A stretch of DNA of 7,687 bases from NCBI GenBank assembly GCA_900542085.1, contig UQMK01000050.1:1-7687 (forward strand), in the 5' to 3' direction. Both the position numbers and the translations under genes were made by a program. The notes beneath the pieces are model-generated. The model was not told the origin of the DNA. It was given only the letters and a program-made list of their open reading frames with translations, and searched no databases. Shown here one piece after another: positions 1 to 6,088 of this stretch; the first letter of the stretch is position 1; each line of letters starts with the position of its first letter. Origin of the DNA: an uncultured Collinsella sp. Its GTDB lineage: Bacteria; Actinomycetota; Coriobacteriia; Coriobacteriales; Coriobacteriaceae.

Positions 1-8
1 AAAGGGCG

Positions 9-30
9 GAGGCGGGGCATGCCCCGCCTC
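9..30. terminator. Perfect 22-bp GC palindrome, possible terminator of a gene outside the window
   Basis: Positions 9-19 (GAGGCGGGGCA) are the exact reverse complement of 20-30. As RNA this gives a 9-bp GC stem with a CATG loop. On the minus strand it is followed by CGCCCTTT up to the window edge, and on the plus strand by TTACACC, so neither side shows a clean T-run within view. It may end a transcript whose gene lies to the left, but the direction cannot be decided. Confidence 0.35.
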
Positions 31-154
31 TTACACCACATCTCTGTGCGCTACCTGAAGAAGTGTTATCGCGGCCCAGCGAGGCCGAATATCTCAAAAA
101 TTGCAGGTGATGATTAGCGGAAACGGCGTCTCGCACTTCGGGATATCGCCAAAT

Positions 155-202
155 CGTTTTAGAAGGAGAGGCGCTCGGCGGAATGGGGCCCGCCGAGCGC
201 CT
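155..202 (-). terminator. Probable rho-independent terminator of tex
   Basis: A perfect 13-bp stem (169-181 with 190-202, arm AGGCGCTCGGCGG) closes an 8-nt loop and begins 8 nt after the tex stop codon. On the minus strand the stem is followed by a pyrimidine-rich tail, CTCCTTCT, then AAAACG. The tail is C/T mixed rather than a pure T-run, so efficiency is uncertain. On the plus strand there is no T-tract, which favours a minus-strand role. Confidence 0.6.
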
Positions 203-210
203 GCAGCGGC

Positions 211-2358
211 TTATTTGCCCCGCACCATGGTGAGGGAGATCTTTTTGCGGTCGCGATCGACCTTTTCTACCCATACCTTCACCGTGTCGCCGACGCGCAC
301 CACGTCGCTGGGGTGCTTGACGAAGCGGCTGGCCAGCTTGGAGATGTGCACGAGGCCGTTCTGGTGCACGCCCACGTCGACGAAGGCGCCAAAGTCGACG
401 ACGTTGCGCACCGTGCCCTTGAGCTCCATGCCGGGCTCCAGGTCGTCAATAGAAAGTGCCGAGCGGCTAAAGACCACCTCGGGCGCGTCGTCGCGCGGGT
501 CGCGACCGGGCTTCTTGAGCTCGTTGACAATGTCGATGAGCGTCAGGGTGCCACAGTCCAGGTCGCTTGCCAGTGCCGAAATGCTGCCCAGACGGCGCTC
601 GATGTCGGGCACGCCGCCGCGGCTGAGCTCGCTTGCCGCAACGCCGGCCCGCTCCAGGACGGCCGTGGCCACCTCGTAGCTCTCGGGGTGGACGCTTGTC
701 GCGTCGAGCGGGTTCTTACCGCCGCTGATGCGCAAAAAGCCCGCGGCGTTGAGATATGCCTTGGGTCCAAGTTTGGGGACCTTCTTAAGCTGGCGGCGAT
801 CGGTAAAGGCGCCGTTTTCCTCGCGGTACGCCACGATGTTCTTTGCCACGCTCGGCGTGATGCCCGATACGTATCCCAGCAGGCTTGCGCTCGCGGTGTT
901 GACGTCGACGCCCACGCGGTTGACGACGTCCTCCACCACGTGGCCCAGGGTGCGCGAGAGCTCGGCCTGGTCAAGGTCGTGTTGGTACTGGCCCACGCCG
1001 ATGGACTGGGGCGGAATCTTGACGAGCTCTGCCAGCGGGTCCTGCAGGCGACGGCCCAAGCTCATGGCGCCACGTACGGTGACGTCCAGGTCAGGATATT
1101 CCTGGCTGGCGAGCTCGGAGGCGGAGTACACCGACGCGCCGGCCTCGTTAACGATGGTGTAGCGAAGGCTGGACGCCTGCTCGGCAATGAACTCCGAGAC
1201 GACTTCCTCGGTCTCGCGGCTGGCGGTGCCGTTGCCGATGACGATGGTGTTGACGCCGTCCTTTTTGACGAGGCGGGCGAGCTCGCGCTTGGTGCCGGCG
1301 ACGTCGTGGCGCGGCTTGGTGGGGTAGACCACGCCGTGGTCGAGCAGCTTGCCGGTCTCGTCCATGACGGCGACCTTGCAGCCGGTGCGGTAGCCCGGGT
1401 CGAGCGCGAGTACGCGGGCTCCGCGCACGGGGCGCGCCGAGAGCAGGCCCTCGAGATTCTTGGCAAAGACGTTGATGGCCTCGGTCTGGGCGCGAACGGT
1501 GAGTTTGGCGCGGGCCTCGCGCTCCAGCGAGGGAGCCATGAGGCGTTTGTAGCCGTCGGCGATGGCGGCATCGAAGATGGGAGCAAACACGCCCTGGCGT
1601 CGGGGCCAACGGCTGCTGAGGCGCGCCGTGGCGGCAACGCCGTCGACGTTCACGCGCACGCGGAGCTTGCCCTCGCGCTCACCGCGGTCGATAGCCAGCA
1701 CGCGGTGGTTGGGTATACGGCGCAACGGCTCGTCATAGCTGTAGTAGGGCTCGTAGGGGGTCTTCTCGGCGGGGTCGGTTGCCTCGACGACGATGTCGGC
1801 GGTGTTTTGCGTAAAGGCGCGCAGGTCGGCGACGTTCTCGGGGTCCTCGGCTACCGTCTCGGCCACGATGTCAGCGGCGCCAGCGAGCGCCTTCTCGGGC
1901 GTGTCGAAGCCGGCCTCCTCGTTGACGTATGCCGCGGCGGCGTCGAGCGCGCTGCCCTTGGCCGAGGCCTGCATGATGACCATGTTGGCAAGCGGCTCCA
2001 GACCTGCCTCGCGGGCCTTCTGCGCGCGGGTCATGCGCTTTTTACGGTAGGGCTTGTAGAGGTCTTCGACGCGCTGGAGCTGTGTGGCCTCGCGAATCTG
2101 CTGCTCGAGCTCGGGCGTGAGTTTGCCCTGGGCGTCGATGAGCAGGATGACGTCCTCTTTACGCTGTTCAAGATTGCGCAGGTAGGACAGGCGCTCGTCG
2201 AGCGCGCGCAGGGCAACGTCGTCCATGCCGCCCGTTGCTTCCTTGCGGTAGCGCGAGATAAAGGGGATGGTGTTGCCCTCGTCGATGAGCTTGACGGCTG
2301 CCTCGACGTTGGCGGCCTTAAGGTTGAGCTCGCGGGCGAGCTGGGCGATAAGATCCAT
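211..2358 (-). CDS. tex: Tex family S1 RNA-binding protein (transcription accessory protein)
   Basis: The 715-residue product has the full Tex architecture. It comprises a helical N-terminal Tex domain (about 1-200), a YqgF/RNase H-like domain (about 315-440, with LALDPGYRTG at 317-326 and GNGTASRETE at 376-385), the family block ending SIGVGQYQHD (452-461), a helix-hairpin-helix region (about 482-545) and a C-terminal S1 domain (about 641-712, with NGLVHIS). Family members bind nucleic acid and are linked to transcription and to toxin or virulence gene expression; the exact role here is unknown. I chose the ATG at 2356-2358 because AGGAAG lies 4 nt upstream and the protein then starts at MDLIAQ, as is usual. 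An in-frame start at 2433 would add 25 unsupported residues and run into the upstream terminator. The gene seems to be transcribed alone, between two terminators. Length and motifs are normal, with no sign of damage. Confidence 0.96.
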   Translation of the reverse strand: MDLIAQLARELNLKAANVEAAVKLIDEGNTIPFISRYRKEATGGMDDVALRALDERLSYLRNLEQRKEDVILLIDAQGKLTPELEQQIREATQLQRVEDLYKPYRKKRMTRAQKAREAGLEPLANMVIMQASAKGSALDAAAAYVNEEAGFDTPEKALAGAADIVAETVAEDPENVADLRAFTQNTADIVVEATDPAEKTPYEPYYSYDEPLRRIPNHRVLAIDRGEREGKLRVRVNVDGVAATARLSSRWPRRQGVFAPIFDAAIADGYKRLMAPSLEREARAKLTVRAQTEAINVFAKNLEGLLSARPVRGARVLALDPGYRTGCKVAVMDETGKLLDHGVVYPTKPRHDVAGTKRELARLVKKDGVNTIVIGNGTASRETEEVVSEFIAEQASSLRYTIVNEAGASVYSASELASQEYPDLDVTVRGAMSLGRRLQDPLAELVKIPPQSIGVGQYQHDLDQAELSRTLGHVVEDVVNRVGVDVNTASASLLGYVSGITPSVAKNIVAYREENGAFTDRRQLKKVPKLGPKAYLNAAGFLRISGGKNPLDATSVHPESYEVATAVLERAGVAASELSRGGVPDIERRLGSISALASDLDCGTLTLIDIVNELKKPGRDPRDDAPEVVFSRSALSIDDLEPGMELKGTVRNVVDFGAFVDVGVHQNGLVHISKLASRFVKHPSDVVRVGDTVKVWVEKVDRDRKKISLTMVRGK

Positions 2359-2373
2359 GGAACTTCCTGTCTG

Positions 2374-2408
2374 TGAGTACGTTACAGGTGCATGAGCCAC
2401 CCAGTCTA
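2374..2408 (-). promoter_or_regulatory. Possible sigma70-type promoter of tex
   Basis: On the minus strand TAGACT (2403-2408, four of six matches to TTGACA) is followed after 16 nt by TGTAAC (2381-2386, four of six matches to TATAAT), with transcription expected from about 2374. The pair lies between the terminator of the upstream oxidoreductase and the tex start, where a tex promoter is needed. Both boxes are weak, so this is tentative. Confidence 0.3.
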
Positions 2409-2429
2409 CCACCCGCCCGCGCCGCGGCT

Positions 2430-2468
2430 GCAAAGAAAGCCCCGCGGGCAGGAGGCTGCTCGCGGGGC
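2430..2468 (-). terminator. Intrinsic terminator ending the SDR-MFS-oxidoreductase cluster
   Basis: A GC stem of 8 bp (2439-2446, GCCCCGCG, with 2461-2468) continues inward past one A-C mismatch on the minus strand into 4 more pairs, with a CCTC loop. On the minus strand it is followed directly by TTTCTTT (2432-2438), a good intrinsic terminator tail. It lies about 73 nt after the oxidoreductase stop codon and ahead of the tex promoter region, so tex is probably a separate transcription unit. The plus-strand side has no T-run. Confidence 0.8.
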
Positions 2469-2541
2469 AAAGAAGAGGGGCTTATTTGTGGCGGACCGAG
2501 GGGCTCGGCATGGGGTTTCTGTCGCGGCCGCTCTTAAGGCG

Positions 2542-3582
2542 TTACAGCTCGACGAGCTGGCCGGTCTCGGCGGCCTCCTTGACGGCGTTGAGAAGCGTGA
2601 GCGTCTTGACGTTGTCGGCGGGGGTCACGACGGGCTCAACCTCGCGGCGGACGACCTTCACAAAGTGCTTGAGCTGCATCTTGTGGGGAAGCGCCGGGTC
2701 GACGGCCGGAATCTCCATCTGCAGCGGCTTGTGCCAGTTAGAGGCGCCGTCGTAGGAGAACTGGTGCAGGCGGGGCAGCGACAGGGCGCCCTTGGTGCCG
2801 CCGATAAAGTAGGCGTCGGCGTCGAAGGGGCGGTACTGCGGATCCTCGCGAGCGGTTGCCTCCCAGTTCCAAGGGCTGGCGGTGGCGTCGGAGATGGTCA
2901 TGCTCGCAAGCGCGCCATCGGCAAAACGGACGTTGACCACGGCGGAGTCCTCGGTCTCAAAACCGCGGGCGGCGCTGGACTGCATACCCTGGACGGCAAC
3001 GGGCTCGCCCAGCAGGTAGCGGAGCAGGTCGACGTCGTGCACCAGGTTGACCAGGATCGGGCCGGCACCCTTTTTGCGGCGCCACTCGACATCGAAGTAC
3101 TCGTCGTTCTTATAGATCATGTAGTGGAAGCTCGACACGGTGAGCTTGCCCAGCTCGCCGGACTCGATGATCTCCTTGGCCTTGTTGACGAAGGGGTTGT
3201 GGCGACGGTGCTGACCCACGAGCACGGGCACGCCGGCGGTCTCGGCCTCGGCGGCGAAGGCCTGGGCATCCTCGAGGTCGTTGGAGATCGGCTTTTCGAC
3301 CAGCGGCACGATGTTGCGCTTCACGGCCTCGCGGGCAACGCCCAGATGCAGGTCGTTGGGGGTGGCGATGATGACGGCCTCGGGCTTGACCTCGTCCATC
3401 ATCTGGGCGGGATCGGTGTAAAACGGCACGCCGGCGGCCTCGGCCGTGGCGCGGGCGCCCTCAAAGGCGTCGGCGATGGCGACGAGCTCGGCTTCGGGCT
3501 CCTCGGTGACAAAGCGGATGTGGTTGCGGCCCATGGCACCGGCGCCGATAACGGCAATGCGGACGGGGTTGAGCTCAGACAT
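2542..3582 (-). CDS. Gfo/Idh/MocA family NAD(P)-dependent oxidoreductase
   Basis: The 346-residue protein, typical in length, starts with a Rossmann domain: GAGAMG at 13-18, an acidic D38 at the end of the second strand (suggesting NAD over NADP) and the EKP signature at 96-98, whose lysine is catalytic in the family. The C-terminal domain carries PILVNLVHDVD (175-185) with the conserved histidine H182. In inositol dehydrogenases an aspartate sits four residues before this histidine; here that position is V178, with N179 next. Such enzymes oxidise or reduce a hydroxyl or keto group on sugars, inositols or related compounds. The ATG is supported by AAGGAG 5 nt upstream. It is the last gene of the cluster, 68 nt after the transporter and followed by a terminator, so it likely shares a substrate pathway with the SDR. 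The substrate is unknown. Confidence 0.93.
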   Translation of the reverse strand: MSELNPVRIAVIGAGAMGRNHIRFVTEEPEAELVAIADAFEGARATAEAAGVPFYTDPAQMMDEVKPEAVIIATPNDLHLGVAREAVKRNIVPLVEKPISNDLEDAQAFAAEAETAGVPVLVGQHRRHNPFVNKAKEIIESGELGKLTVSSFHYMIYKNDEYFDVEWRRKKGAGPILVNLVHDVDLLRYLLGEPVAVQGMQSSAARGFETEDSAVVNVRFADGALASMTISDATASPWNWEATAREDPQYRPFDADAYFIGGTKGALSLPRLHQFSYDGASNWHKPLQMEIPAVDPALPHKMQLKHFVKVVRREVEPVVTPADNVKTLTLLNAVKEAAETGQLVEL

Positions 3583-3614
3583 TTCGACTCCTTAATACTG
3601 GTGACCGGTGGAAT

Positions 3615-3639
3615 GCGGCAAGAGGACGGCCTTTGCCGC
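3615..3639 (-). other. Intercistronic hairpin between transporter and oxidoreductase
   Basis: A 7-bp perfect stem (GCGGCAA at 3615-3621 with 3633-3639) closes an 11-nt loop, starting about 11 nt after the transporter stop codon on the minus-strand message. No T-run follows on either strand, so it does not look like an intrinsic terminator. It could be an RNA processing or stability element, or a weak chance fold. Confidence 0.35.
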
Positions 3640-3650
3640 GTCAAGCAAAA

Positions 3651-4907
3651 CTAGGCGGACTTCTTCTTGCTGTCGGAGACCATCATGTAGACGGTGAGTA
3701 CGACGGCGATGGCGGCAATCACGATGGCGCCGTAGAAGGACTGCTGGTAGGCGGCGCTGCCGGCCTCGGCGTGATACAGCACGGCGGTGATGGGCTGGCT
3801 GATCCAGGTAGAAGCGGCGTAGCCCAAAAACATGATGCCGTAGTTGACGCCGATGTTGCTGGTGCCAAAGGCGCCACCGGTGAGCGGCGGGTAGATGACG
3901 AGCAGGGCGCCAAAGCTAAAGCCGAGCAGGGCGAGCGCCACAAAGAACATGCTCTGCGTAAAGCTCATCGACATGATGACGAGCGCGACGATGGTGACGA
4001 CAAGGCTGATGAGCAGCGACTTGTAGGCGCCGAGCTTGTCGATGATCTGGCCAAAGGACAGACGGCCGACCAGGTTGGCGCAGGTGTTGACGGAGACGAC
4101 CACGCCGCCGAGGGCGACGGCCGCGGCGCTCGTGGGGTCGGCGAAGAGCTGGACAGCGGCGATGGAGGCAACCTTGCCCACGAGCAGGGTGCCCGCGGTG
4201 GCGGCGAAGGCGAAGGTGGCGATGAGGACCCAGAAGCGCGGGGTTTTGACCATCTCACCCGGGGTGAGGTCGCCGAAGGTGCCGGCGTGCGCGCCGCCCT
4301 TGGGGGCCTCGAAGCCCTCGGGCAGCCAACCGGCCTCGGGGGCCTTCAGGAACAGGGCGGAGGCGGCGATCGCCACAAAGAAGATGACGCCGAGTGCCTT
4401 AAGGGCGCCAAAGATGCCAAGGCTCGGGATGAGCAGCGAGGCGAGCACCGGGGACAGCACGGCGGGGCCGGCGGTCGAAGCGGCCAGGGTGATGCCGGAG
4501 GCGAGGCCCTTTTTGTCGATGAACCACTTTTGGCCGGTGGTGAGCGCGGGGTTGTAGCCCAGGCCGTTGCCGATGGCGGCGACGAGCGAGAACCACAGGT
4601 AGAACTGCCACGGCTCGGTGACGGTGCCGGACATGAACCAGCCCACGCCGTAGCACACGGCGGCAGCGATCACGACGTTGCGCGGGCCGATCTTATCGGA
4701 GATGCGGCCGGCGAAGATGCCCGTCACGGCCATGATGGTCTGGAAGACCGGGAAAGCCCAGGTAAGTGCGCTGGACCACTCGGGGTAGACGGCGAGCAGG
4801 TTCTTGGACACGACGGAGTACAGCGCGATGGAGCTGATGAAGAACATGGTGACGCACGCGGCGGAAAGCACGACGGCGCGACCCTTGTTGGAGTTGGTGG
4901 AAGCCAT
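3651..4907 (-). CDS. OFA-type major facilitator superfamily transporter
   Basis: The 418-residue protein is strongly hydrophobic with about 12 predicted membrane segments in two halves and a hydrophilic central loop (about 190-220). It shows the MFS loop 2-3 motif GRISDKIGPR (67-76), a KWFIDKKGLASG block after segment 4 (about 126-137), a GW.P.G element in the central loop, TPGEMVKTPRFW before segment 7 and VGRLSFGQIIDKLG near segment 8. These are the usual landmarks of the oxalate/formate antiporter (OFA) family, inner-membrane carriers of small organic anions. Segment 11 (NYGIMFLGYAASTWIS) contains no lysine, whereas OxlT has an essential one there, so oxalate/formate exchange is doubtful. 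The start ATG has only a weak AAAGAG site upstream. It lies 66 nt after the SDR gene and 68 nt before the oxidoreductase, and probably imports the substrate of those enzymes. Confidence 0.9.
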   Translation of the reverse strand: MASTNSNKGRAVVLSAACVTMFFISSIALYSVVSKNLLAVYPEWSSALTWAFPVFQTIMAVTGIFAGRISDKIGPRNVVIAAAVCYGVGWFMSGTVTEPWQFYLWFSLVAAIGNGLGYNPALTTGQKWFIDKKGLASGITLAASTAGPAVLSPVLASLLIPSLGIFGALKALGVIFFVAIAASALFLKAPEAGWLPEGFEAPKGGAHAGTFGDLTPGEMVKTPRFWVLIATFAFAATAGTLLVGKVASIAAVQLFADPTSAAAVALGGVVVSVNTCANLVGRLSFGQIIDKLGAYKSLLISLVVTIVALVIMSMSFTQSMFFVALALLGFSFGALLVIYPPLTGGAFGTSNIGVNYGIMFLGYAASTWISQPITAVLYHAEAGSAAYQQSFYGAIVIAAIAVVLTVYMMVSDSKKKSA

Positions 4908-4930
4908 GGGACTCTTTCTAATCGATACGG

Positions 4931-4961
4931 GGGAGGAGCGGGCGTGTCCGCGGTGCCTCCC
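4931..4961 (-). other. Intercistronic hairpin between SDR and transporter
   Basis: GGGAGG (4931-4936) pairs with CCTCCC (4956-4961), and an inner GCGG/CCGC stem can form within. The structure lies between the SDR stop codon and the transporter start on the minus-strand message. No T-run follows, so it is not an evident terminator. It may influence mRNA stability or the relative expression of transporter and SDR. Confidence 0.3.
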
Positions 4962-4973
4962 TGTCAGGTTGGT

Positions 4974-5855
4974 TTACTGGTCAGTCGGCTTTGCGACGCC
5001 GGACTCGTCGGACCAAAGCTCGACACCCTTGTTCTTGAGGTAGTTGTCGGCAAAGGCGCGGCGGCCGCCGGGCTTGGCGGTGAGGTCGCCCATCATATTA
5101 GAGAAGCCGCCGTCGACCTTGATGGCGTCGCCGGTGGTAAAGTCTGAGCGCGTGGACGCCAGGAACATGACGGCGTTGGCGATATCGCTGACCTCGCCGA
5201 TGCGACGCGTGGCGATGAGGCGGCTGCGGCTCTTCTCGACCTCGGGATCGGCGTAAAAGCTTGCCGACATGGGGGTCTTGACGAAGCAGGGCTCGACGCA
5301 GTTGGAGCGCACGCCGTAGGGACCCCACTCGGCAGCCAGCATCTTGGACATCATGTTGACGCCCGCCTTGGTGGAGCTGTACACGCCCGAGAACGTTTCG
5401 GGGGAGTGACTGGCGACGGTGGAGATGTGAACCAGGCGGCCCTGGCCGGCCTTGATCATCTCGCGACCAAAGCGCTGCGAGGTGATGAAGTAGCCGGTGA
5501 GGTTGACGTTGATGACCTCGTTCCAGTCGGAGAGCGGCAGGTCCTCCATGGCTGCGAAGCGCAGGATGCCGGCGGTGTTGACGAGAACGTCGACGCGGCC
5601 GAAGTTGGCGATGGTGGCGTCGACGGCGGCCTGAACCTCGGCCTCGTCGGTGGCGTTCATCTTGTAGCCCTCGGCGTGGATGCCAAACTCGGCAGCGAGG
5701 TCGGCGGCAGCGGCCTTGACCTTCTCCTCGTCCAGGTCGAGCAGGACGACGTTAGCGCCATTGCGGGCGAACTCGCGGCAAATCTCGACGCCCATGCCGC
5801 CGAGCGCTCCAGTCACAGCGCAAACATCGCCCTCGAGCTTAAGCCAATTGCTCAT
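4974..5855 (-). CDS. Short-chain dehydrogenase/reductase (SDR), NAD-type
   Basis: This is a classical SDR of 293 residues. The nucleotide-binding motif TGALGGMG is at 15-22, D40 ends the second strand (favouring NAD), NTAG at 93-96 replaces the usual NNAG, and the catalytic N118, Y159 and K163 (YSSTK) are present. By spacing to the tyrosine, the catalytic serine position is T146 (HISTVAS). The usual proline-glycine after strand 6 is P189-C190. The core ends near VDGG (247-250), leaving a C-terminal extension of about 43 residues that I do not recognise. The family oxidises alcohols or reduces ketones of sugars, polyols, steroids and acyl groups. The ATG has an AAGGGA-type site 7 nt upstream. 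It is the first gene of the cluster, divergent from the LysR regulator that likely controls it. The specific substrate cannot be assigned. Confidence 0.93.
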   Translation of the reverse strand: MSNWLKLEGDVCAVTGALGGMGVEICREFARNGANVVLLDLDEEKVKAAAADLAAEFGIHAEGYKMNATDEAEVQAAVDATIANFGRVDVLVNTAGILRFAAMEDLPLSDWNEVINVNLTGYFITSQRFGREMIKAGQGRLVHISTVASHSPETFSGVYSSTKAGVNMMSKMLAAEWGPYGVRSNCVEPCFVKTPMSASFYADPEVEKSRSRLIATRRIGEVSDIANAVMFLASTRSDFTTGDAIKVDGGFSNMMGDLTAKPGGRRAFADNYLKNKGVELWSDESGVAKPTDQ

Positions 5856-5881
5856 AGGAACTTCCCTTCTTATGCCTCCCG

Positions 5882-5908
5882 GTGGGTCGCTCCCATTAAC
5901 CGACCCAC
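5882..5908. promoter_or_regulatory. Perfect 8-bp inverted repeat in the SDR leader
   Basis: GTGGGTCG (5882-5889) and CGACCCAC (5901-5908) are exact reverse complements separated by 11 nt. The dyad lies 27-53 bp upstream of the SDR start, just downstream of the predicted transcription start. It could be a DNA operator, or a hairpin in the 5' untranslated region acting on stability or translation. It is too far from the SDR ribosome binding site to cover it directly. Confidence 0.5.
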
Positions 5909-5917
5909 GTGGTTTTC

Positions 5918-5953
5918 GCTGGTTATCGTATGCTTTGCATTTGCGCAGGTGAA
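5918..5953 (-). promoter_or_regulatory. Putative promoter of the SDR-MFS-oxidoreductase cluster
   Basis: On the minus strand TTCACC (5948-5953) and TACGAT (5925-5930) are separated by 17 nt, each matching four of six consensus bases. Transcription would start near 5918, giving a leader of about 63 nt that contains the 8-bp dyad. The surroundings are the most AT-rich in this part of the window. Confidence 0.4.
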
Positions 5954-5959
5954 TTGCAT
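5930..5959. promoter_or_regulatory. Possible regulator-binding region between divergent promoters
   Basis: The stretch packs short symmetric GC/AT steps: ATGCTTTGCAT (5930-5940, a 4-3-4 dyad), TGCGCA (5942-5947) and a second TTGCAT (5954-5959) repeating the one at 5935-5940 at 19-bp spacing. It overlaps both predicted -35 regions, where LysR-type proteins usually bind. No single convincing T-N11-A box stands out, so the assignment is tentative. Confidence 0.3.
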
Positions 5960-5978
5960 ATTTGTTAGAATGGCGTTA
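5940..5978 (+). promoter_or_regulatory. Putative extended -10 promoter of the LysR gene
   Basis: TGTTAGAAT (5963-5971) fits an extended -10 element, a TG one base before TAGAAT (five of six matches). The -35 area is poor (TTGCGC at 5941-5946, with a long 19-nt spacer), which extended -10 promoters tolerate. Transcription would begin near 5978, giving a leader of about 110 nt before the GTG start. Confidence 0.4.
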
Positions 5979-6044
5979 ACCATAGGTTTACACTGTGCGA
6001 TGCAGTTTATTCTCAATTGAGCGCATGACCTGCGAAAACAACCT

Positions 6045-6068
6045 CCTGTGGCACCATGTGGCCACGGG
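6045..6068 (+). other. Hairpin in the LysR gene leader
   Basis: An 8-bp stem with one G-U pair (CCTGTGGC at 6045-6052 with GCCACGGG at 6061-6068) closes an 8-nt loop. It lies just ahead of the GGGAG ribosome binding site (6078-6082) and places the in-frame ATG of 6056 in its loop. This supports initiation at the downstream GTG and leaves room for translational control. Confidence 0.35.
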
Positions 6069-6088
6069 CGCGAAAACGGGAGATTGAC

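Larger units (their letters stand above)
1..210. other. Non-coding left edge, downstream of tex
   Basis: This stretch has no open reading frame with a believable start, ribosome binding site and length. It contains a GC-rich palindrome at the extreme left (9-30), a small 5-bp hairpin (72-76 with 83-87) and the terminator-like hairpin that follows tex (169-202). The part from about 90 to 165 is less GC-rich than the surrounding genes and shows nothing I can name. A 16-codon plus-strand frame starting at 184 lies inside the terminator hairpin and is not credible. Confidence 0.6.

Noticed and set aside
184..234. 16-codon plus-strand frame preceded by AAGGAG
   Set aside because: The start lies in the loop of the tex terminator hairpin and the spacing from the purine run is too long, about 15 nt.
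313..2376. 687-codon plus-strand open frame antisense to tex
   Set aside because: It mirrors the tex reading frame in GC-rich DNA. Its translation is low in complexity, rich in V, G, D and A, and matches no family I recognise, whereas the minus strand encodes a complete Tex protein.
3583..3650. Internal promoter ahead of the oxidoreductase gene (TTGCCG with TATTAA)
   Set aside because: The TATTAA overlaps the ribosome binding site region, so the transcript would start almost at the ATG. Boxes are weak, and operon transcription explains the gene better.
2392..5147. Two long plus-strand open frames (2392-3654 and 3633-5147) antisense to the oxidoreductase and transporter
   Set aside because: They span real minus-strand genes and intergenic gaps, lack ribosome binding sites, and have the repetitive G/D/V/H composition typical of antisense shadows in GC-rich genes.
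6056..6088. Upstream ATG at 6056 as the LysR start
   Set aside because: No ribosome binding site precedes it, it lies in the loop of a hairpin, and the 11 extra residues are not typical. GTG at 6089 has GGGAG at proper distance.
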